NCBI RefSeq assembly: GCF_015644585.1
Contig: NZ_JADOBI010000001.1
Location: 124,001 to 188,000, forward strand
From: Rahnella laticis
GTDB taxonomy: Bacteria > Pseudomonadota > Gammaproteobacteria > Enterobacterales > Enterobacteriaceae
Length of the DNA stretch: 64,000 bases
Reading direction: 5' to 3'
Numbering within the stretch: position 1 is the stretch's first letter; each line of letters starts with the position of its first letter. Below are positions 35,511 to 45,259 of this stretch, piece after piece. Under the pieces are notes generated by a model that did no database searches, was not told the origin of the DNA, and was given only the letters and a program-made list of their open reading frames with translations. Position numbers and translations under genes: made by a program.

Positions 35511-35535
35511 AAAACCCGCTTTCGCGGGTTTTTGT
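35511..35535. terminator. Bidirectional terminator between doc and betT
   Basis: AAAACCCGC, TTTC loop, GCGGGTTTTTG. A- and T-runs on both sides let it serve the toxin operon on the plus strand and betT on the minus strand. Confidence 0.9.
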
Positions 35536-35544
35536 TTGTCTGTG

Positions 35545-37599
35545 TTAAACCGGTTGTTCCGGGAATGTCAGCGTATTCCCCGGCGCTTCACGGTTAATAT
35601 GCAGGAAATTCAGATGACGTTCGTACTGGTCCAGAATGTCATTGATCACCTGATGTTTCGTAAAGTCCATCAGGTCATTGCCCTGCGTACCTTCGAGCAG
35701 GAACGTCTCCAGCCGGTAATAGTGCGATTTCCCGGCGCGGGCGCGGTAGGTAAACGCCGGAACCGCGTAACGCACCGGCCAGATCTGGTACACAAAGTTC
35801 TGCTCTTCGCCCAGCGCTACCTGCAATTCCAGCGGCCCGATTTTTTCATCTTCCTGCGGCTCATGTTCGTTGAACGTGACTTTCGCGCCGCGCAGTTCCA
35901 GTTCCTGCGCCACTTCCTGCATCGCCGGACGGCAGGCGGTATCCATCATTTTTTGCGTATGGCGCGTGCCCGGATAATTCATGACCCGTGAAAGGCGTTG
36001 CTTCCAGTTCAGCGCCGCGTCGCTCGTCGCCGGAAGCGGTGCCAGCGTTTGCTGGGTGCTGGCGCGGCGGTAATCTTCCAGGCGCAGGGACTTATACAGC
36101 CCGGCCATGATGAAGAAAATCACAAAACTGAACGGCAGCCCCATGATGACCGTGGTGTTTTGCAGTGCAGAAACGCCGTCAGTCATTAGCATGCCGAGCG
36201 TCAGCACGCCGATGGTGACTGACCAGAAAATCCGCAACCAGTTCGGCGCATCGTTGTTAATATCCGCCAGTTTTGAGGTGAAGTTACCCAGTACCAGCGA
36301 ACCGGAATCCGCCGAAGTGACATAAAACAGCAGGCCGGTGATGGTCGCGACAGACGCACTGAGCGTAAAGCCAGGATACTGCGCCAGCAGGCTGTAAACG
36401 CCGCGTTCAGGGTGAGCGATCACTTCGTTCGCAAAATCCAGATTGCCGTGCAGAATCTGATACAGCGCGCTGTTACCGAAAATCGACAGCCACAGCAGGG
36501 TGAAGACGAACGGGATGATAAGCGTCCCCAGCACAAACTGGCGGATGGTGCGGCCACGGGAAATACGCGCCAGGAACAGGCCGACAAACGGCGACCACGC
36601 CACCCACCACGCCCAGAAGAACAGCGTCCAGCTGTTCATCCACTCGGTCGGGCGGTCGAACGCAAAGGTGTTCAGCGTCATCCCCATAAACCGGTTGATG
36701 TAATCGCCGATATTCAGTACCAGCGCGTTCAGCAGGAATTCGGTGTTGCCGAAGAACAGCAGGAACAGAATCAGCCCCAGCGCCAGCAGCACGTTCAGCT
36801 CCGAAAGAATACGGATACCTTTATTCACGCCGGACGTGACCGAGACCGTCGCCATGATTACCGACAGCAAAATCAGCGCTGCCTGCACGGTCAGGTTTTC
36901 CGGAATATGGAACAGTACTTTCAGCCCGTAGTTCAGCTGCACAACGCCGATCCCAAGCGTTGTTGCAATCCCAAAAATTGTCCCGACGACGGCGGCGATA
37001 TCCACGCTGTGGCCGATAGGCCCGTTGATTCGCTTGCCAAAAATCGGGTAGAGCGCCGAACGGATGGTCAGCGGCAGGTTATAACGGTAGCTGAAATACC
37101 CCAGCGCGATGCCCATCAGCGCGTACATCGCCCAGCCGGTCAGCCCGTAGTGGAACAGCGTCCAGGTCATCGCCTGCCGCGCGGCTTCCAGGGTCTGGCC
37201 GTTGCCTTCCGGCGGCAACATGTATTGCGTTACCGGTTCGGCGACCGAGAAAAACATCAGGTCGATGCCGATCCCGGCGGCAAATAACATCGCCGCCCAG
37301 CTCATCATGCTGAATTCGGGTTTGGATTGTTCAGGGCCTAACTTGATCGAACCGAAGCGCGAACAGGCTATGAACACTACAAACACGATGTACAGCGTCG
37401 CCGCCAGCATGTAATACCAGCCGAAGGTGGCGGATACCCAGTTGAGCGTCAGGCTGATCCATTTTCCCGATAAATCGGTGAAGAAAATGGTCATCAAAGT
37501 GAAGGCTAAAATCAGACCGGCGGAGGTGAAAAATACCACCTTGTTAAGCTGGTCACGTGGTTTCTCAGGTAATTTCTCTTTCGTATCGGCAATCGCCAT
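35545..37599 (-). CDS. betT: BetT choline transporter (BCCT family)
   Basis: 684 residues, about the length of E. coli BetT (677). Twelve membrane segments with the BCCT tryptophan box (TLFFWAWWVAWSPFVGLFLARISRG, quoted here in part: FFWAWWVAWSPFVG) and GGVNKGIRIL-type SGVNKGIRILSELN. A long hydrophilic C-terminal domain (about residues 510-684) senses osmotic strength in this family. It imports choline by proton symport for conversion to betaine by BetA/BetB. It is divergent from betIBA with a BetI-type operator between them. Confidence 0.94.
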   Translation of the reverse strand: MAIADTKEKLPEKPRDQLNKVVFFTSAGLILAFTLMTIFFTDLSGKWISLTLNWVSATFGWYYMLAATLYIVFVVFIACSRFGSIKLGPEQSKPEFSMMSWAAMLFAAGIGIDLMFFSVAEPVTQYMLPPEGNGQTLEAARQAMTWTLFHYGLTGWAMYALMGIALGYFSYRYNLPLTIRSALYPIFGKRINGPIGHSVDIAAVVGTIFGIATTLGIGVVQLNYGLKVLFHIPENLTVQAALILLSVIMATVSVTSGVNKGIRILSELNVLLALGLILFLLFFGNTEFLLNALVLNIGDYINRFMGMTLNTFAFDRPTEWMNSWTLFFWAWWVAWSPFVGLFLARISRGRTIRQFVLGTLIIPFVFTLLWLSIFGNSALYQILHGNLDFANEVIAHPERGVYSLLAQYPGFTLSASVATITGLLFYVTSADSGSLVLGNFTSKLADINNDAPNWLRIFWSVTIGVLTLGMLMTDGVSALQNTTVIMGLPFSFVIFFIMAGLYKSLRLEDYRRASTQQTLAPLPATSDAALNWKQRLSRVMNYPGTRHTQKMMDTACRPAMQEVAQELELRGAKVTFNEHEPQEDEKIGPLELQVALGEEQNFVYQIWPVRYAVPAFTYRARAGKSHYYRLETFLLEGTQGNDLMDFTKHQVINDILDQYERHLNFLHINREAPGNTLTFPEQPV

Positions 37600-37711
37600 C
37601 TTTTCCCCTGTCTTGTTAATTATTCACTGTTTTTCAATAAATTGGCGCTAAATTCATCTCAATAATCATACAAAATACTAACGTATTGGTAATAAAATAT
37701 ATGCATTTTTA

Positions 37712-37725
37712 ATTGAACGTTCAAT
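37712..37725. promoter_or_regulatory. BetI operator
   Basis: ATTGAACGTTCAAT, a perfect palindrome in the 236-bp betT-betI interval. It matches the core of the E. coli BetI site (ATTGAACGTCCAAT). It should repress both divergent transcripts in the absence of choline. Confidence 0.85.
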
Positions 37726-37835
37726 CAAAAAAAAGTTAAATAGGTGACGTCAGAGCGTTAACAAGGTTGGACGAAAGCGTAAAAAAACGGTTTTTTAAGC
37801 GCGTCTCAACCCGCTCATTTTCAGGAGCCGGATCC

Positions 37836-38423
37836 ATGCCCAAAGTAGGAATGCAGCCCATCAGACGGCAGCAATTGATTGAGGCAACGCTGGCCGCAGT
37901 GAATGAAGTTGGGATGCACGATGCCTCGATTTCGCAAATTGCGCGCCGCGCAGGCGTCTCCAACGGCATCATCAGTCACTATTTCCGTGACAAGAATGGG
38001 CTGCTGGAAGCGACCATGCGCTATCTGCTCAGTCATCTGGGGGAAGGGGTGCAGTTGCGGTTGTCGCAACTGACGGATACCGCACCGACGGCGCGGCTGC
38101 ATGCGATTGCAGAAGCCAATTTTGACGACAGTCAGACCAACAGCGCGGCGATGAAAACCTGGCTGGCCTTCTGGGCGAGCAGCATGCATCACCCGCAGTT
38201 GTACCGGCTGCAACAGGTCAACAGCCGCCGGCTCTATTCAAATTTATGTTCTGAATTCAGGCGTTTTCTGCCCAAAGGCGAGGCGCGACTCGCGGCGCAA
38301 AGTACCGCTGCACTGATTGACGGCCTGTGGCTGCGCGGTGCGCTGAGCGGTAAGGAATTTAACCGCGCCGAGGCGATGCAAATTACCCGCCGCCACATTG
38401 AGTCGCAGCTGGTTACGCCGTAA
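37836..38423 (+). CDS. betI: BetI choline-responsive TetR-type repressor
   Basis: 195 residues, the exact E. coli length. N-terminal TetR helix-turn-helix ([40 protein letters not shown]). The C-terminal effector region includes [20 protein letters not shown] and [13 protein letters not shown] as in BetI. CAGGAG before the ATG at 37836 sets the start; the longer frame to 37767 extends into the promoter region. It leads the betIBA operon, with betB 45 bp downstream. Confidence 0.95.
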   Translation: MPKVGMQPIRRQQLIEATLAAVNEVGMHDASISQIARRAGVSNGIISHYFRDKNGLLEATMRYLLSHLGEGVQLRLSQLTDTAPTARLHAIAEANFDDSQTNSAAMKTWLAFWASSMHHPQLYRLQQVNSRRLYSNLCSEFRRFLPKGEARLAAQSTAALIDGLWLRGALSGKEFNRAEAMQITRRHIESQLVTP

Positions 38424-38468
38424 TTCACGCAGAGAATCCATCAGACCGCACAGACCGAGGAGAGATTT

Positions 38469-39938
38469 ATGTCCCGCTACGGCAAGCAAAAACTTTATAT
38501 CAACGGGCGTTTTCAGGACAGCACCGGGGATGACACCTTCGACGCCGTGAATCCGGCCAATGGCGAAGTGATTGCGCAGGTGCAATCCGCCACGCACGCC
38601 GACGTTGATCTGGCGGTGAAAGCCGCGCAAAAAGGCCAGAAAGTCTGGGCAGCGATGACGGCCATGAGCCGTTCGCGCATCCTGCGCCGTGCGGTAGATA
38701 TTCTGCGCGACCGCAACGATGAGCTGGCGGCGATAGAAACCGCCGATACCGGTAAACCGCTGTCCGAAACGCTGGCAGTCGATATCGTGACCGGCGCAGA
38801 CGTGCTGGAATATTACGCCGGATTAATTCCTGCCATTGAAGGCCAGCAGATCCCGCTGCGCGATTCTTCCTTTGTTTACACCCGCCGCGAACCGCTGGGC
38901 GTGGTGGCCGGGATCGGCGCGTGGAATTACCCGATTCAGATTGCGTTGTGGAAATCCGCACCCGCGCTGGCGGCCGGTAACGCGATGGTCTTCAAACCCA
39001 GTGAAAATACGTCACTGACCGCACTGAAGCTGGCGGAAATTTACACCGAAGCCGGCGTGCCGGACGGCGTATTCAGCGTCGTCACCGGTGCGGCAGACGT
39101 CGGGCAGGCATTAACGGATCATCCTGACATCGCCAAAGTGTCTTTCACCGGCGGCATCAAAACCGGCAAGAAAGTGATGGCCAGCGCGTCGGCATCGACC
39201 CTGAAAGAAGTGACGATGGAACTCGGTGGCAAATCTCCGCTGATTATTTTCGACGACGCGGATCTGGATAAAGCCGCCGACATCGCCATGATGGCGAATT
39301 TTTACAGCTCGGGGCAGGTCTGCACCAACGGCACGCGCGTATTCATTCCGAAATCGCTGCACAAAGCTTTTGAGGCCAAAGTGCTGGAGCGCGTGAAACG
39401 CATCCGTACGGGTGACCCGACGGATGAGAACGTCAACTTCGGCCCGCTGGTCAGCTTCGCGCACATGGAATCCGTGCTGCGTTACATCGAAAGCGGCAAA
39501 CGCGAAGGCGCAACGCTGCTGACCGGCGGCGAACGCGTCACCACCGGCGACTTTGCCCGTGGCGCTTACGTTGCCCCAACGGTCTTTACCGACTGCCGCG
39601 ATGACATGCTGATCGTCCGCGAAGAAATCTTCGGGCCGGTGATGAGCATCCTGACCTACGAGAGTGAAGAAGAAGTGATCCGCCGCGCCAACGATACCGA
39701 ATACGGTCTGGCCGCCGGGCTGGTCACGCAAGATCTCAACCGCGCGCACCGCGTGATCCACAAGCTGGAAGCCGGGATTTGCTGGATCAACACCTGGGGC
39801 GAATCCGCCGCAGAAATGCCGGTGGGCGGTTACAAACATTCCGGCGTCGGGCGCGAAAACGGCGTCACCACGCTTGAGCATTACACCCAAATCAAATCCG
39901 TGCAGGTCGAACTGGGCGAATTCAGCTCAGTCTTTTAA
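38469..39938 (+). CDS. betB: Betaine aldehyde dehydrogenase
   Basis: 489 residues, ALDH superfamily. Cofactor loop [50 protein letters not shown], general-base Glu in [14 protein letters not shown] and the catalytic Cys in [17 protein letters not shown], followed by [11 protein letters not shown]. It oxidises betaine aldehyde to glycine betaine with NAD(P). GAGGAG lies 6-8 bp before the ATG. Middle gene of betIBA. Confidence 0.96.
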   Translation: MSRYGKQKLYINGRFQDSTGDDTFDAVNPANGEVIAQVQSATHADVDLAVKAAQKGQKVWAAMTAMSRSRILRRAVDILRDRNDELAAIETADTGKPLSETLAVDIVTGADVLEYYAGLIPAIEGQQIPLRDSSFVYTRREPLGVVAGIGAWNYPIQIALWKSAPALAAGNAMVFKPSENTSLTALKLAEIYTEAGVPDGVFSVVTGAADVGQALTDHPDIAKVSFTGGIKTGKKVMASASASTLKEVTMELGGKSPLIIFDDADLDKAADIAMMANFYSSGQVCTNGTRVFIPKSLHKAFEAKVLERVKRIRTGDPTDENVNFGPLVSFAHMESVLRYIESGKREGATLLTGGERVTTGDFARGAYVAPTVFTDCRDDMLIVREEIFGPVMSILTYESEEEVIRRANDTEYGLAAGLVTQDLNRAHRVIHKLEAGICWINTWGESAAEMPVGGYKHSGVGRENGVTTLEHYTQIKSVQVELGEFSSVF

Positions 39939-39962
39939 TCCGCCGCAACAGAGGAGATTTTA

Positions 39963-41648
39963 ATGGATTACGATTACATCATTATTGGTGCCGGTTCCGC
40001 CGGCAACGTTCTCGCCACCCGACTGACCGAAGACAGCGCCGTCAATGTCCTGCTGCTCGAAGCCGGTGGCCCGGATTATCGTCTGGATTTCCGCACGCAG
40101 ATGCCTGCCGCGCTGGCTTTCCCGTTGCAGGGGCGTCGTTATAACTGGGCGTATGAAACCGACCCGGAGCCGCACATGAACAACCGTCGTATGGAATGCG
40201 GACGCGGCAAAGGGCTGGGCGGTTCGTCGCTGATCAATGGCATGTGTTACATCCGCGGTAATGCGATGGATTTCGACAACTGGGCAAAAGCGCCGGGGCT
40301 GGAGGACTGGAGTTATCTGGATTGCCTGCCGTATTTTCGCAAGGCAGAAACCCGCGATATCGGCCCGAATGATTTCCACGGTGGCGATGGCCCGGTGAGC
40401 GTCGCGACGCCTAAAAAAGGCAACAATCCGTTATTCCACGCGATGATTGAAGCGGGCGTTCAGGCCGGTTATCCGCGCACTGACGATCTGAACGGGTATC
40501 AGCAGGAAGGTTTTGGCCCGATGGACCGGACCGTAACGCCGAAAGGTCGACGCGCCAGTACCGCTCGTGGATATCTTGATCAGGCAAAACCGCGCGCGAA
40601 CCTGACGATTGTCACGCATGCCATGACCGACAAAATCCTTTTTGAAGGCAAGCGTGCCGTGGGTGTCAGCTATTTCAAAGGTGACGGCGATAAAGCGGTA
40701 AAGGCCAAAGCGAAGCGGGAAGTGTTGCTGTGCAGCGGCGCGATAGCCTCTCCGCAAATTCTGCAACGTTCGGGCGTTGGCCCGGCAGAATTGCTCAATA
40801 AGCTGGATATTCCGGTGGTGCATGATTTGCCGGGCGTCGGCGAGAATTTACAGGATCACCTGGAAATGTACCTGCAATACAGCTGTACCCAGCCAGTTTC
40901 ACTGTATCCGGCATTGCAGATGCACAATCAGCCCGCGATCGGCGCGGAATGGCTGTTCAAAGGCACCGGCGTTGGCGCGAGCAATCAGTTCGAAGCGGGC
41001 GGTTTTATCCGCAGCCGTGAAGAATTTGCGTGGCCGAATATTCAGTATCACTTCCTGCCGGTGGCGATTAACTACAACGGCAGTAACGCGGTGAAAGAGC
41101 ACGGTTTCCAGGCGCATGTTGGCTCGATGCGTTCACCAAGCCGCGGACGTGTGCAGGTGAAATCGAAAAATCCGCATCAGCATCCGAGCATTTTGTTTAA
41201 CTACATGGCGAGCGAGCAGGACTGGCAGGAATTCCGCGATGCGATCCGCATCACGCGTGAAATCATGGCACAACCGGCGCTGGATGCTTATCGCGGCCGT
41301 GAAATCAGTCCGGGCAAACATGTGCAGACAGACGAAGAGCTGGACGCGTTTATCCGCGAACATGCGGAAACGGCGTTCCACCCGTCCTGTTCGTGCAAAA
41401 TGGGCACCGACGAAATGGCGGTAGTGGACGGGCAGGGGCGTGTTCACGGCACCGAAGCGCTGCGCGTGGTCGATGCTTCTATCATGCCGCAAATCATCAC
41501 CGGCAACCTGAACGCCACGACGATCATGATCGCCGAGAAGATTGCCGACAAAATCCGCGGACGTCAGCCTCTGCCGCGCAGCACGGCGGATTACTACACC
41601 GCAGGCGACGCGCCGGTACGCACCGGACCGTTAAAAAAATCTGCCTGA
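39963..41648 (+). CDS. betA: Choline dehydrogenase
   Basis: 561 residues, GMC flavoprotein oxidoreductase. FAD-binding [17 protein letters not shown], then [20 protein letters not shown] (GMC signature 1), [20 protein letters not shown] (signature 2), and the C-terminal active site HPSCSCKMG with [20 protein letters not shown]. It oxidises choline to betaine aldehyde, and onward, at the membrane. Last gene of the operon, 25 bp after betB. Confidence 0.96.
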   Translation: MDYDYIIIGAGSAGNVLATRLTEDSAVNVLLLEAGGPDYRLDFRTQMPAALAFPLQGRRYNWAYETDPEPHMNNRRMECGRGKGLGGSSLINGMCYIRGNAMDFDNWAKAPGLEDWSYLDCLPYFRKAETRDIGPNDFHGGDGPVSVATPKKGNNPLFHAMIEAGVQAGYPRTDDLNGYQQEGFGPMDRTVTPKGRRASTARGYLDQAKPRANLTIVTHAMTDKILFEGKRAVGVSYFKGDGDKAVKAKAKREVLLCSGAIASPQILQRSGVGPAELLNKLDIPVVHDLPGVGENLQDHLEMYLQYSCTQPVSLYPALQMHNQPAIGAEWLFKGTGVGASNQFEAGGFIRSREEFAWPNIQYHFLPVAINYNGSNAVKEHGFQAHVGSMRSPSRGRVQVKSKNPHQHPSILFNYMASEQDWQEFRDAIRITREIMAQPALDAYRGREISPGKHVQTDEELDAFIREHAETAFHPSCSCKMGTDEMAVVDGQGRVHGTEALRVVDASIMPQIITGNLNATTIMIAEKIADKIRGRQPLPRSTADYYTAGDAPVRTGPLKKSA

Positions 41649-41691
41649 ATGTTTTACAGGCCGGTTACAAATAGCCTTTAAGGCATGATAC

Positions 41692-41724
41692 AAAGAGATA
41701 TTCTTCGGGATATCTCTTTTTTTT
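41692..41724 (+). terminator. Terminator of betIBA
   Basis: AAAGAGATAT, TCTTCGGG, ATATCTCTTT followed by a run of T residues, 44 bp after the betA stop. Confidence 0.9.
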
Positions 41725-41769
41725 GCAGCCAGATAACGGCGAATTCAGGTAAGGGCGGGGCATCTATTC

Positions 41770-42228
41770 ATGAGCGAATCTTCATCTCTCCACTGGCAGG
41801 ATTATCACCACAGCGAACTTAACGTCGCGCAGATTTACGCCATTCTGGCCCTGCGCAGCGAAGTGTTTGTGGTCGAACAAACCTGTGTTTATCAGGATAT
41901 CGACGGGCAGGATCTGGCTGGCGAAAACCGTCATATCGTCGCATGGCTAGACGGGAAACCGGCGGCGTACGCACGTATTTTGCGTCATGAAGATGGCGTC
42001 GCCATCGGACGTGTGATCGTCGCTCCTTCCGCCCGCGGCCTGAAACTGGGCTACCAACTGATGGAACAGGCGCTGGCGGCGTGCCAGAAACACTGGCCGG
42101 GTGAGCGGATTGCGATTTCCGCGCAGGCGCACTTACAACAGTTTTACGGCAGACTGGGGTTTGTGGCGTATACGGAGATTTATGATGAAGATGGGATCGC
42201 GCATGTAGGGATGGAGTTTAAGGTTTAG
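41770..42228 (+). CDS. elaA: ElaA-type GNAT acetyltransferase
   Basis: 152 residues. ElaA features: YAILALRSEVFVVEQTCVYQ, ENRHIVAWLDGKPAAYARIL, the acetyl-CoA loop VAPSARGLKLGYQLMEQALA (R-G-x-K-L-G), and AQAHLQQFYGRLGFVAYTEI. Small cytosolic N-acetyltransferase of unknown substrate. Directly downstream of the betIBA terminator and upstream of the repeat cluster. Confidence 0.9.
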   Translation: MSESSSLHWQDYHHSELNVAQIYAILALRSEVFVVEQTCVYQDIDGQDLAGENRHIVAWLDGKPAAYARILRHEDGVAIGRVIVAPSARGLKLGYQLMEQALAACQKHWPGERIAISAQAHLQQFYGRLGFVAYTEIYDEDGIAHVGMEFKV

Positions 42229-42241
42229 TTTTCAATTTCAA

Positions 42242-42490
42242 CTTTAAGGTCAAAACCGTGGGCGTCGGCCCACACCGACCAAAGACCCGGTAACGCGCGG
42301 GTCTCTGGACTCTGCGCTTTTTTAACTGCGCGCTGCCGCTGGCTGGCTATGTTTCAGGTGCCGCTGCTATTGCCGCAAAATCCCGCCGCTGCGCGGTTCC
42401 CTGCACTCGGGTTACAAACCGCGCGAAAAGATACACGGTTTTCCACCTCTCGCTACGGCGTGATTTTTGAAAGCGGCTGGGGGCTTATCT
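42242..42490 (-). repeat. Intergenic repeat, copy 1 (inverted; pair 1)
   Basis: Degenerate copy, minus orientation, of the element described at 42535, 62563 and 63722. Shared landmarks on the minus strand: GGAACCGCGCAGCGGC, GCGCGCAGTTAAAAAAGC and a terminal GGTTTTGACC. Local hairpins: GTGGGC-GTCG-GCCCAC at 42258-42273, AGACCCG / CGGGTCT at 42283-42304. Confidence 0.8.
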
Positions 42491-42534
42491 AAATTCAAAA
42501 TCAGGCTGGTTTTAATCTTTTACAAAGGCAATCT

Positions 42535-42790
42535 GGCGCGCTCAGAAATGTTGCTGACCGTGGGTTCGAGACTTGTGGCTCGAACCCACGGGGAAGGAAC
42601 CGCGCAGCGGCAAGATTTCGCGCCACACGCTGTTGTGCCAGAACATGTCCATCGTCCCAGCGGTAGCGCGCAGTTAAAGAGCCCGGGATTCTCAAGGGGC
42701 GCGGCGACAGGCGCTCCTTGAGGCCAGTTTGGGCGGCGAGCCCAAGGTCTTGCCGGTTTGGGTGGCAACCCAAGGTTTTGACCTGAGCTG
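42535..42790 (+). repeat. Intergenic repeat, copy 2 (direct; pair 1)
   Basis: Starts GGCGCGCTCAGAAATGTTGC and ends GGTTTTGACCTGAGC. Core: GGAACCGCGCAGCGGCAAG, TTTCGCGCCACACGCTGTTG, CAGAACATGTCC, CCCAGCGGTAGCGCGCAGTT. Hairpin module 1: 13-bp stem CCGTGGGTTCGAG / CTCGAACCCACGG with loop ACTTGTGG (42558-42591). Later hairpins are built from TTGGGCGG and TTGGGTGG repeats. The two open frames across it (42501-42827 and 42520-42864 on the minus strand) are not genes; they track the repeat. Confidence 0.9.
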
Positions 42791-42817
42791 AGCGAGCACC
42801 GCTCATGAAAAACCGCT

Positions 42818-43747
42818 CTACTCCCAATAAGCAGGCTCCCCAAACTTCTCCACCAGATAATCAATCACCACCCGCACCTTAACCGAAGCCCTGCGGGCAT
42901 TCGGGTACAACGCCGAGATAGTCTGTGGTTCCGGCGACGTGGAAACCTGGTACTCAGGCAACACGCTCACCAGCGTTCCGGCGCGCAGCGCATCGCCAAT
43001 CAGCCAGGTTGGGAAAACCACTAACCCCATTCCGCCGATGGCTGACTGCGTCAGGGTTTCAGCGTTATTGCTGGTGAGAACGCCGCGCAGGTTCCATGAA
43101 CGCCATTCTTTTTCCGGCTGGCGGAAGTACCAGCGCTGGGAACCGGCAAACCCTTTAAAAACCAGACAACTGTGGTTTGAAAGATCGTCCGGCGTGGCCG
43201 GTATGCCTGCGCGGGCGAGATACGCCGGGCTGGCGGCGAGACGGAAATTCTGGTGCCCGAGCGTTCGTGCCTGAAGGGTGGAATCGGCCATGACGCCAAT
43301 CCGGATCAGCAGATCGACGCTGTCCTGCAACGGATCGATGAAATCATCCGTCTGCATTAGTTCGATGTTCAGCCGGGGAAAACGTGTGCTCAGTTCCGGC
43401 AGCCAGGGCGCAACATGACGCTGACCAAAAACCACCGGCGCATTAATTCGTACCAGCCCGCCCGATTCGCTGCTTTGTTCCTGCAAATCCTGCTCGGCGA
43501 GATCCAGCTGTGTCAGCACCTGACGCGCATGCTCCGCCAGTAACTTTCCGGATTCTGTCGGGCTGACAGCCCGCGTGTTGCGGTACAGCAACTGCGTCTG
43601 TAATGCCTGCTCCAGCTGGGCAATAACGCGCGAAACCGTTGAAGGGGACATCGCTTCGCGTCGGGCCACTTCGGAGAAATTCCCCTGGTCGAGCACCGCC
43701 ACAAACAGGCGCAAAGACTGAATGTTGATCTGATTGAAACTTTTCAT
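42818..43747 (-). CDS. LysR-family transcriptional regulator
   Basis: 309 residues. N-terminal helix-turn-helix (IQSLRLFVAVLDQGNFSEVA, RREAMSPSTVSRVIAQLEQA, LQTQLLYRNTRAVSPTESGK) and LysR effector domain. The frame is open 20 codons further to a GTG at 43807. I chose the ATG at 43747 because it gives the standard family N-terminus; the ribosome site is not clear at either. Divergent from the YdcZ pair, with 114 bp between, so it probably regulates that pair. Confidence 0.88.
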   Translation of the reverse strand: MKSFNQINIQSLRLFVAVLDQGNFSEVARREAMSPSTVSRVIAQLEQALQTQLLYRNTRAVSPTESGKLLAEHARQVLTQLDLAEQDLQEQSSESGGLVRINAPVVFGQRHVAPWLPELSTRFPRLNIELMQTDDFIDPLQDSVDLLIRIGVMADSTLQARTLGHQNFRLAASPAYLARAGIPATPDDLSNHSCLVFKGFAGSQRWYFRQPEKEWRSWNLRGVLTSNNAETLTQSAIGGMGLVVFPTWLIGDALRAGTLVSVLPEYQVSTSPEPQTISALYPNARRASVKVRVVIDYLVEKFGEPAYWE

Positions 43748-43861
43748 CTGTGCGATTTCTGCAAAGGTATTTTCCTGATTGTGCTGTTTTTCGCATAACG
43801 TTGTCACGCTATAGTCGCCGCTTCTTAAATACCGGGCAGTAAAAATAATGAGAACAGGGCA

Positions 43862-44299
43862 ATGATGAATCTGATGTTAATTCCGCTGGTCGTTCTGGCG
43901 GGGATGGGGCTTTCGCTGGAAGCGGGGCTTATCGGCCCGCTGGGAACCGAAGTCGGGCACTTGTGGGCGACGCTCAGCATTTTTGGCGTCGGCGCGGTGC
44001 TGACCGGTTTACTGGTGCTGTTTTTCAGCCCGCGGAATGCGCCTTCTTATACTGAGCAACCCGGCTGGCAACTGCTCGGCGGCGTGCTGGGGCCGGTATA
44101 TGTCGTGGTGCTGACTATTGCGACGCCGGTGATTGGTATCGGGATGACGATGATCGCGATTTTGTCAGGGCAGGTGGCGAAAAGTGTTCTGATCGACCAT
44201 TTCGGCTGGTTTGGCACACCGCATAAAAAAGTGGGCGGTGAACGCCTGCTGGCACTGGTGTTTATTGTTGCTGCACTTGTTCTGATTGCCTGGGGTTAA
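43862..44299 (+). CDS. YdcZ/DUF606-type half-transporter, subunit 1
   Basis: 145 residues with five membrane segments. DUF606 (DMT superfamily): LMLIPLVVLAGMGLSLEAGL, WATLSIFGVGAVLTGLLVLF, LGPVYVVVLTIATPVIGIGM, GQVAKSVLIDHFGWFGTPHK. Half-size DMT proteins act as heterodimeric pairs, and a second one follows 3 bp later. Substrate unknown. Probably controlled by the divergent LysR gene. Confidence 0.88.
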   Translation: MMNLMLIPLVVLAGMGLSLEAGLIGPLGTEVGHLWATLSIFGVGAVLTGLLVLFFSPRNAPSYTEQPGWQLLGGVLGPVYVVVLTIATPVIGIGMTMIAILSGQVAKSVLIDHFGWFGTPHKKVGGERLLALVFIVAALVLIAWG

Positions 44300-44302
44300 C
44301 CA

Positions 44303-44755
44303 ATGACTGAAATGATTATGATTGTTCTGGCTATCGTGGCCGGTGCGGCGCTGAGTATGCAGGCGGCGGTAAACGGGCAACTGGGCGAAAAGGTCGGCGT
44401 CCTGAAAAGCGCATTTCTGACGTTCAGCGTCGGCGCGGCTATCACGGCGGTGCTGATTCTGTTTCTGCAAACGCCGCAGCAGGCAACGTTGCTCACCGTA
44501 CCCAAATGGCAGCTGATGGGCGCGTTATTTGGTGTGCCTTACATCATTGTGATGGTGACAGCCGTGCCGCGGGTAGGGACGGCGGTTGCTACGGTGGCCG
44601 TGATTTTAGGGCAACTGGCGATGGGAATGCTCATCGACAATTTCGGCTGGCTGGATAACCCGCAAATCGCACTGTCATGGCACCGTCTCGCGGCGATCCC
44701 CTGTCTGATTATTGCCCTGGCGCTGATTTACCGGAGCAACCGGAAAGCAGCATAA
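44303..44755 (+). CDS. YdcZ/DUF606-type half-transporter, subunit 2
   Basis: 150 residues, the same family as its neighbour with five membrane segments: MQAAVNGQLGEKVGVLKSAF, LFGVPYIIVMVTAVPRVGTA, LGQLAMGMLIDNFGWLDNPQ. The pair would form one transporter. Inverted dual topology of the two halves is typical but not tested here. It is 3 bp after subunit 1, indicating one operon. Confidence 0.88.
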   Translation: MTEMIMIVLAIVAGAALSMQAAVNGQLGEKVGVLKSAFLTFSVGAAITAVLILFLQTPQQATLLTVPKWQLMGALFGVPYIIVMVTAVPRVGTAVATVAVILGQLAMGMLIDNFGWLDNPQIALSWHRLAAIPCLIIALALIYRSNRKAA

Positions 44756-44800
44756 GAGCGGGGCACGGGTCGGTTTGCCTCATGCCATATAGCGGGAAAA

Positions 44801-45259
44801 TTATTGCAGACGCGGATCAAACATCATGGGCTCGCGTTCTGCGGAATCGAGCAACGGCGCGAAATCCGGATGCTGCGGATTAAGCAGCACATTATATTCC
44901 TTCGGGACAATGACCGACGGAACCCTCAGCCCGACGTGTTCACCTTCTGCCAGCCACGCTTCGCCCTGACGCTGCGTGCTGTCCGGCGGCGAAGGGCTGC
45001 GCCAGTCCGCGGCCAGCTCATCGACCTCGAGCGTATCGAGCAGTGTATCCGGCACCTCAATACTGAGCAGAGTGTATGAGCGCATCAGCATACTGTTTTG
45101 TAAATGCACCAGAATCTCGAGGATCGCCAGTGAGATGCTGGTGGTCAGATACACCACCGGCCTGCCCGGCGGGTTCCAGCGGCCACCGTAAATCTGGGCT
45201 CCGGCACCTGTCCAGGCCGTGGCTAAATGTTGGGTCTGAATAATGCGAAACAGCTTCAA
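44801..45259 (-). CDS. RES-domain toxin (NAD+ phosphorylase type)
   Basis: 152 residues, full RES domain: IYGGRWNPPGRPVVYLTTSI (Arg, Tyr), SLAILEILVHL (Glu) and PSVIVPKEYNVLLNPQHPDF (Asn). RES toxins degrade NAD+ and arrest growth until neutralised. The gene overlaps its antitoxin by 4 bp on the minus strand, the standard xre-res order. Confidence 0.92.
   Translation of the reverse strand: MKLFRIIQTQHLATAWTGAGAQIYGGRWNPPGRPVVYLTTSISLAILEILVHLQNSMLMRSYTLLSIEVPDTLLDTLEVDELAADWRSPSPPDSTQRQGEAWLAEGEHVGLRVPSVIVPKEYNVLLNPQHPDFAPLLDSAEREPMMFDPRLQ

Noticed and set aside
36412-37287. 291-codon plus-strand frame antisense to betT
   Set aside because: It lies entirely inside betT, has low-complexity Arg/Gln-rich composition and no motif. 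BetT has full-length homology on the other strand.
42501-42864. Two minus-strand frames of about 110 codons near 42.5 kb
   Set aside because: Both coincide with intergenic repeat copy 2, and similar peptides would arise from the other copies; treated as repeat sequence and not genes.
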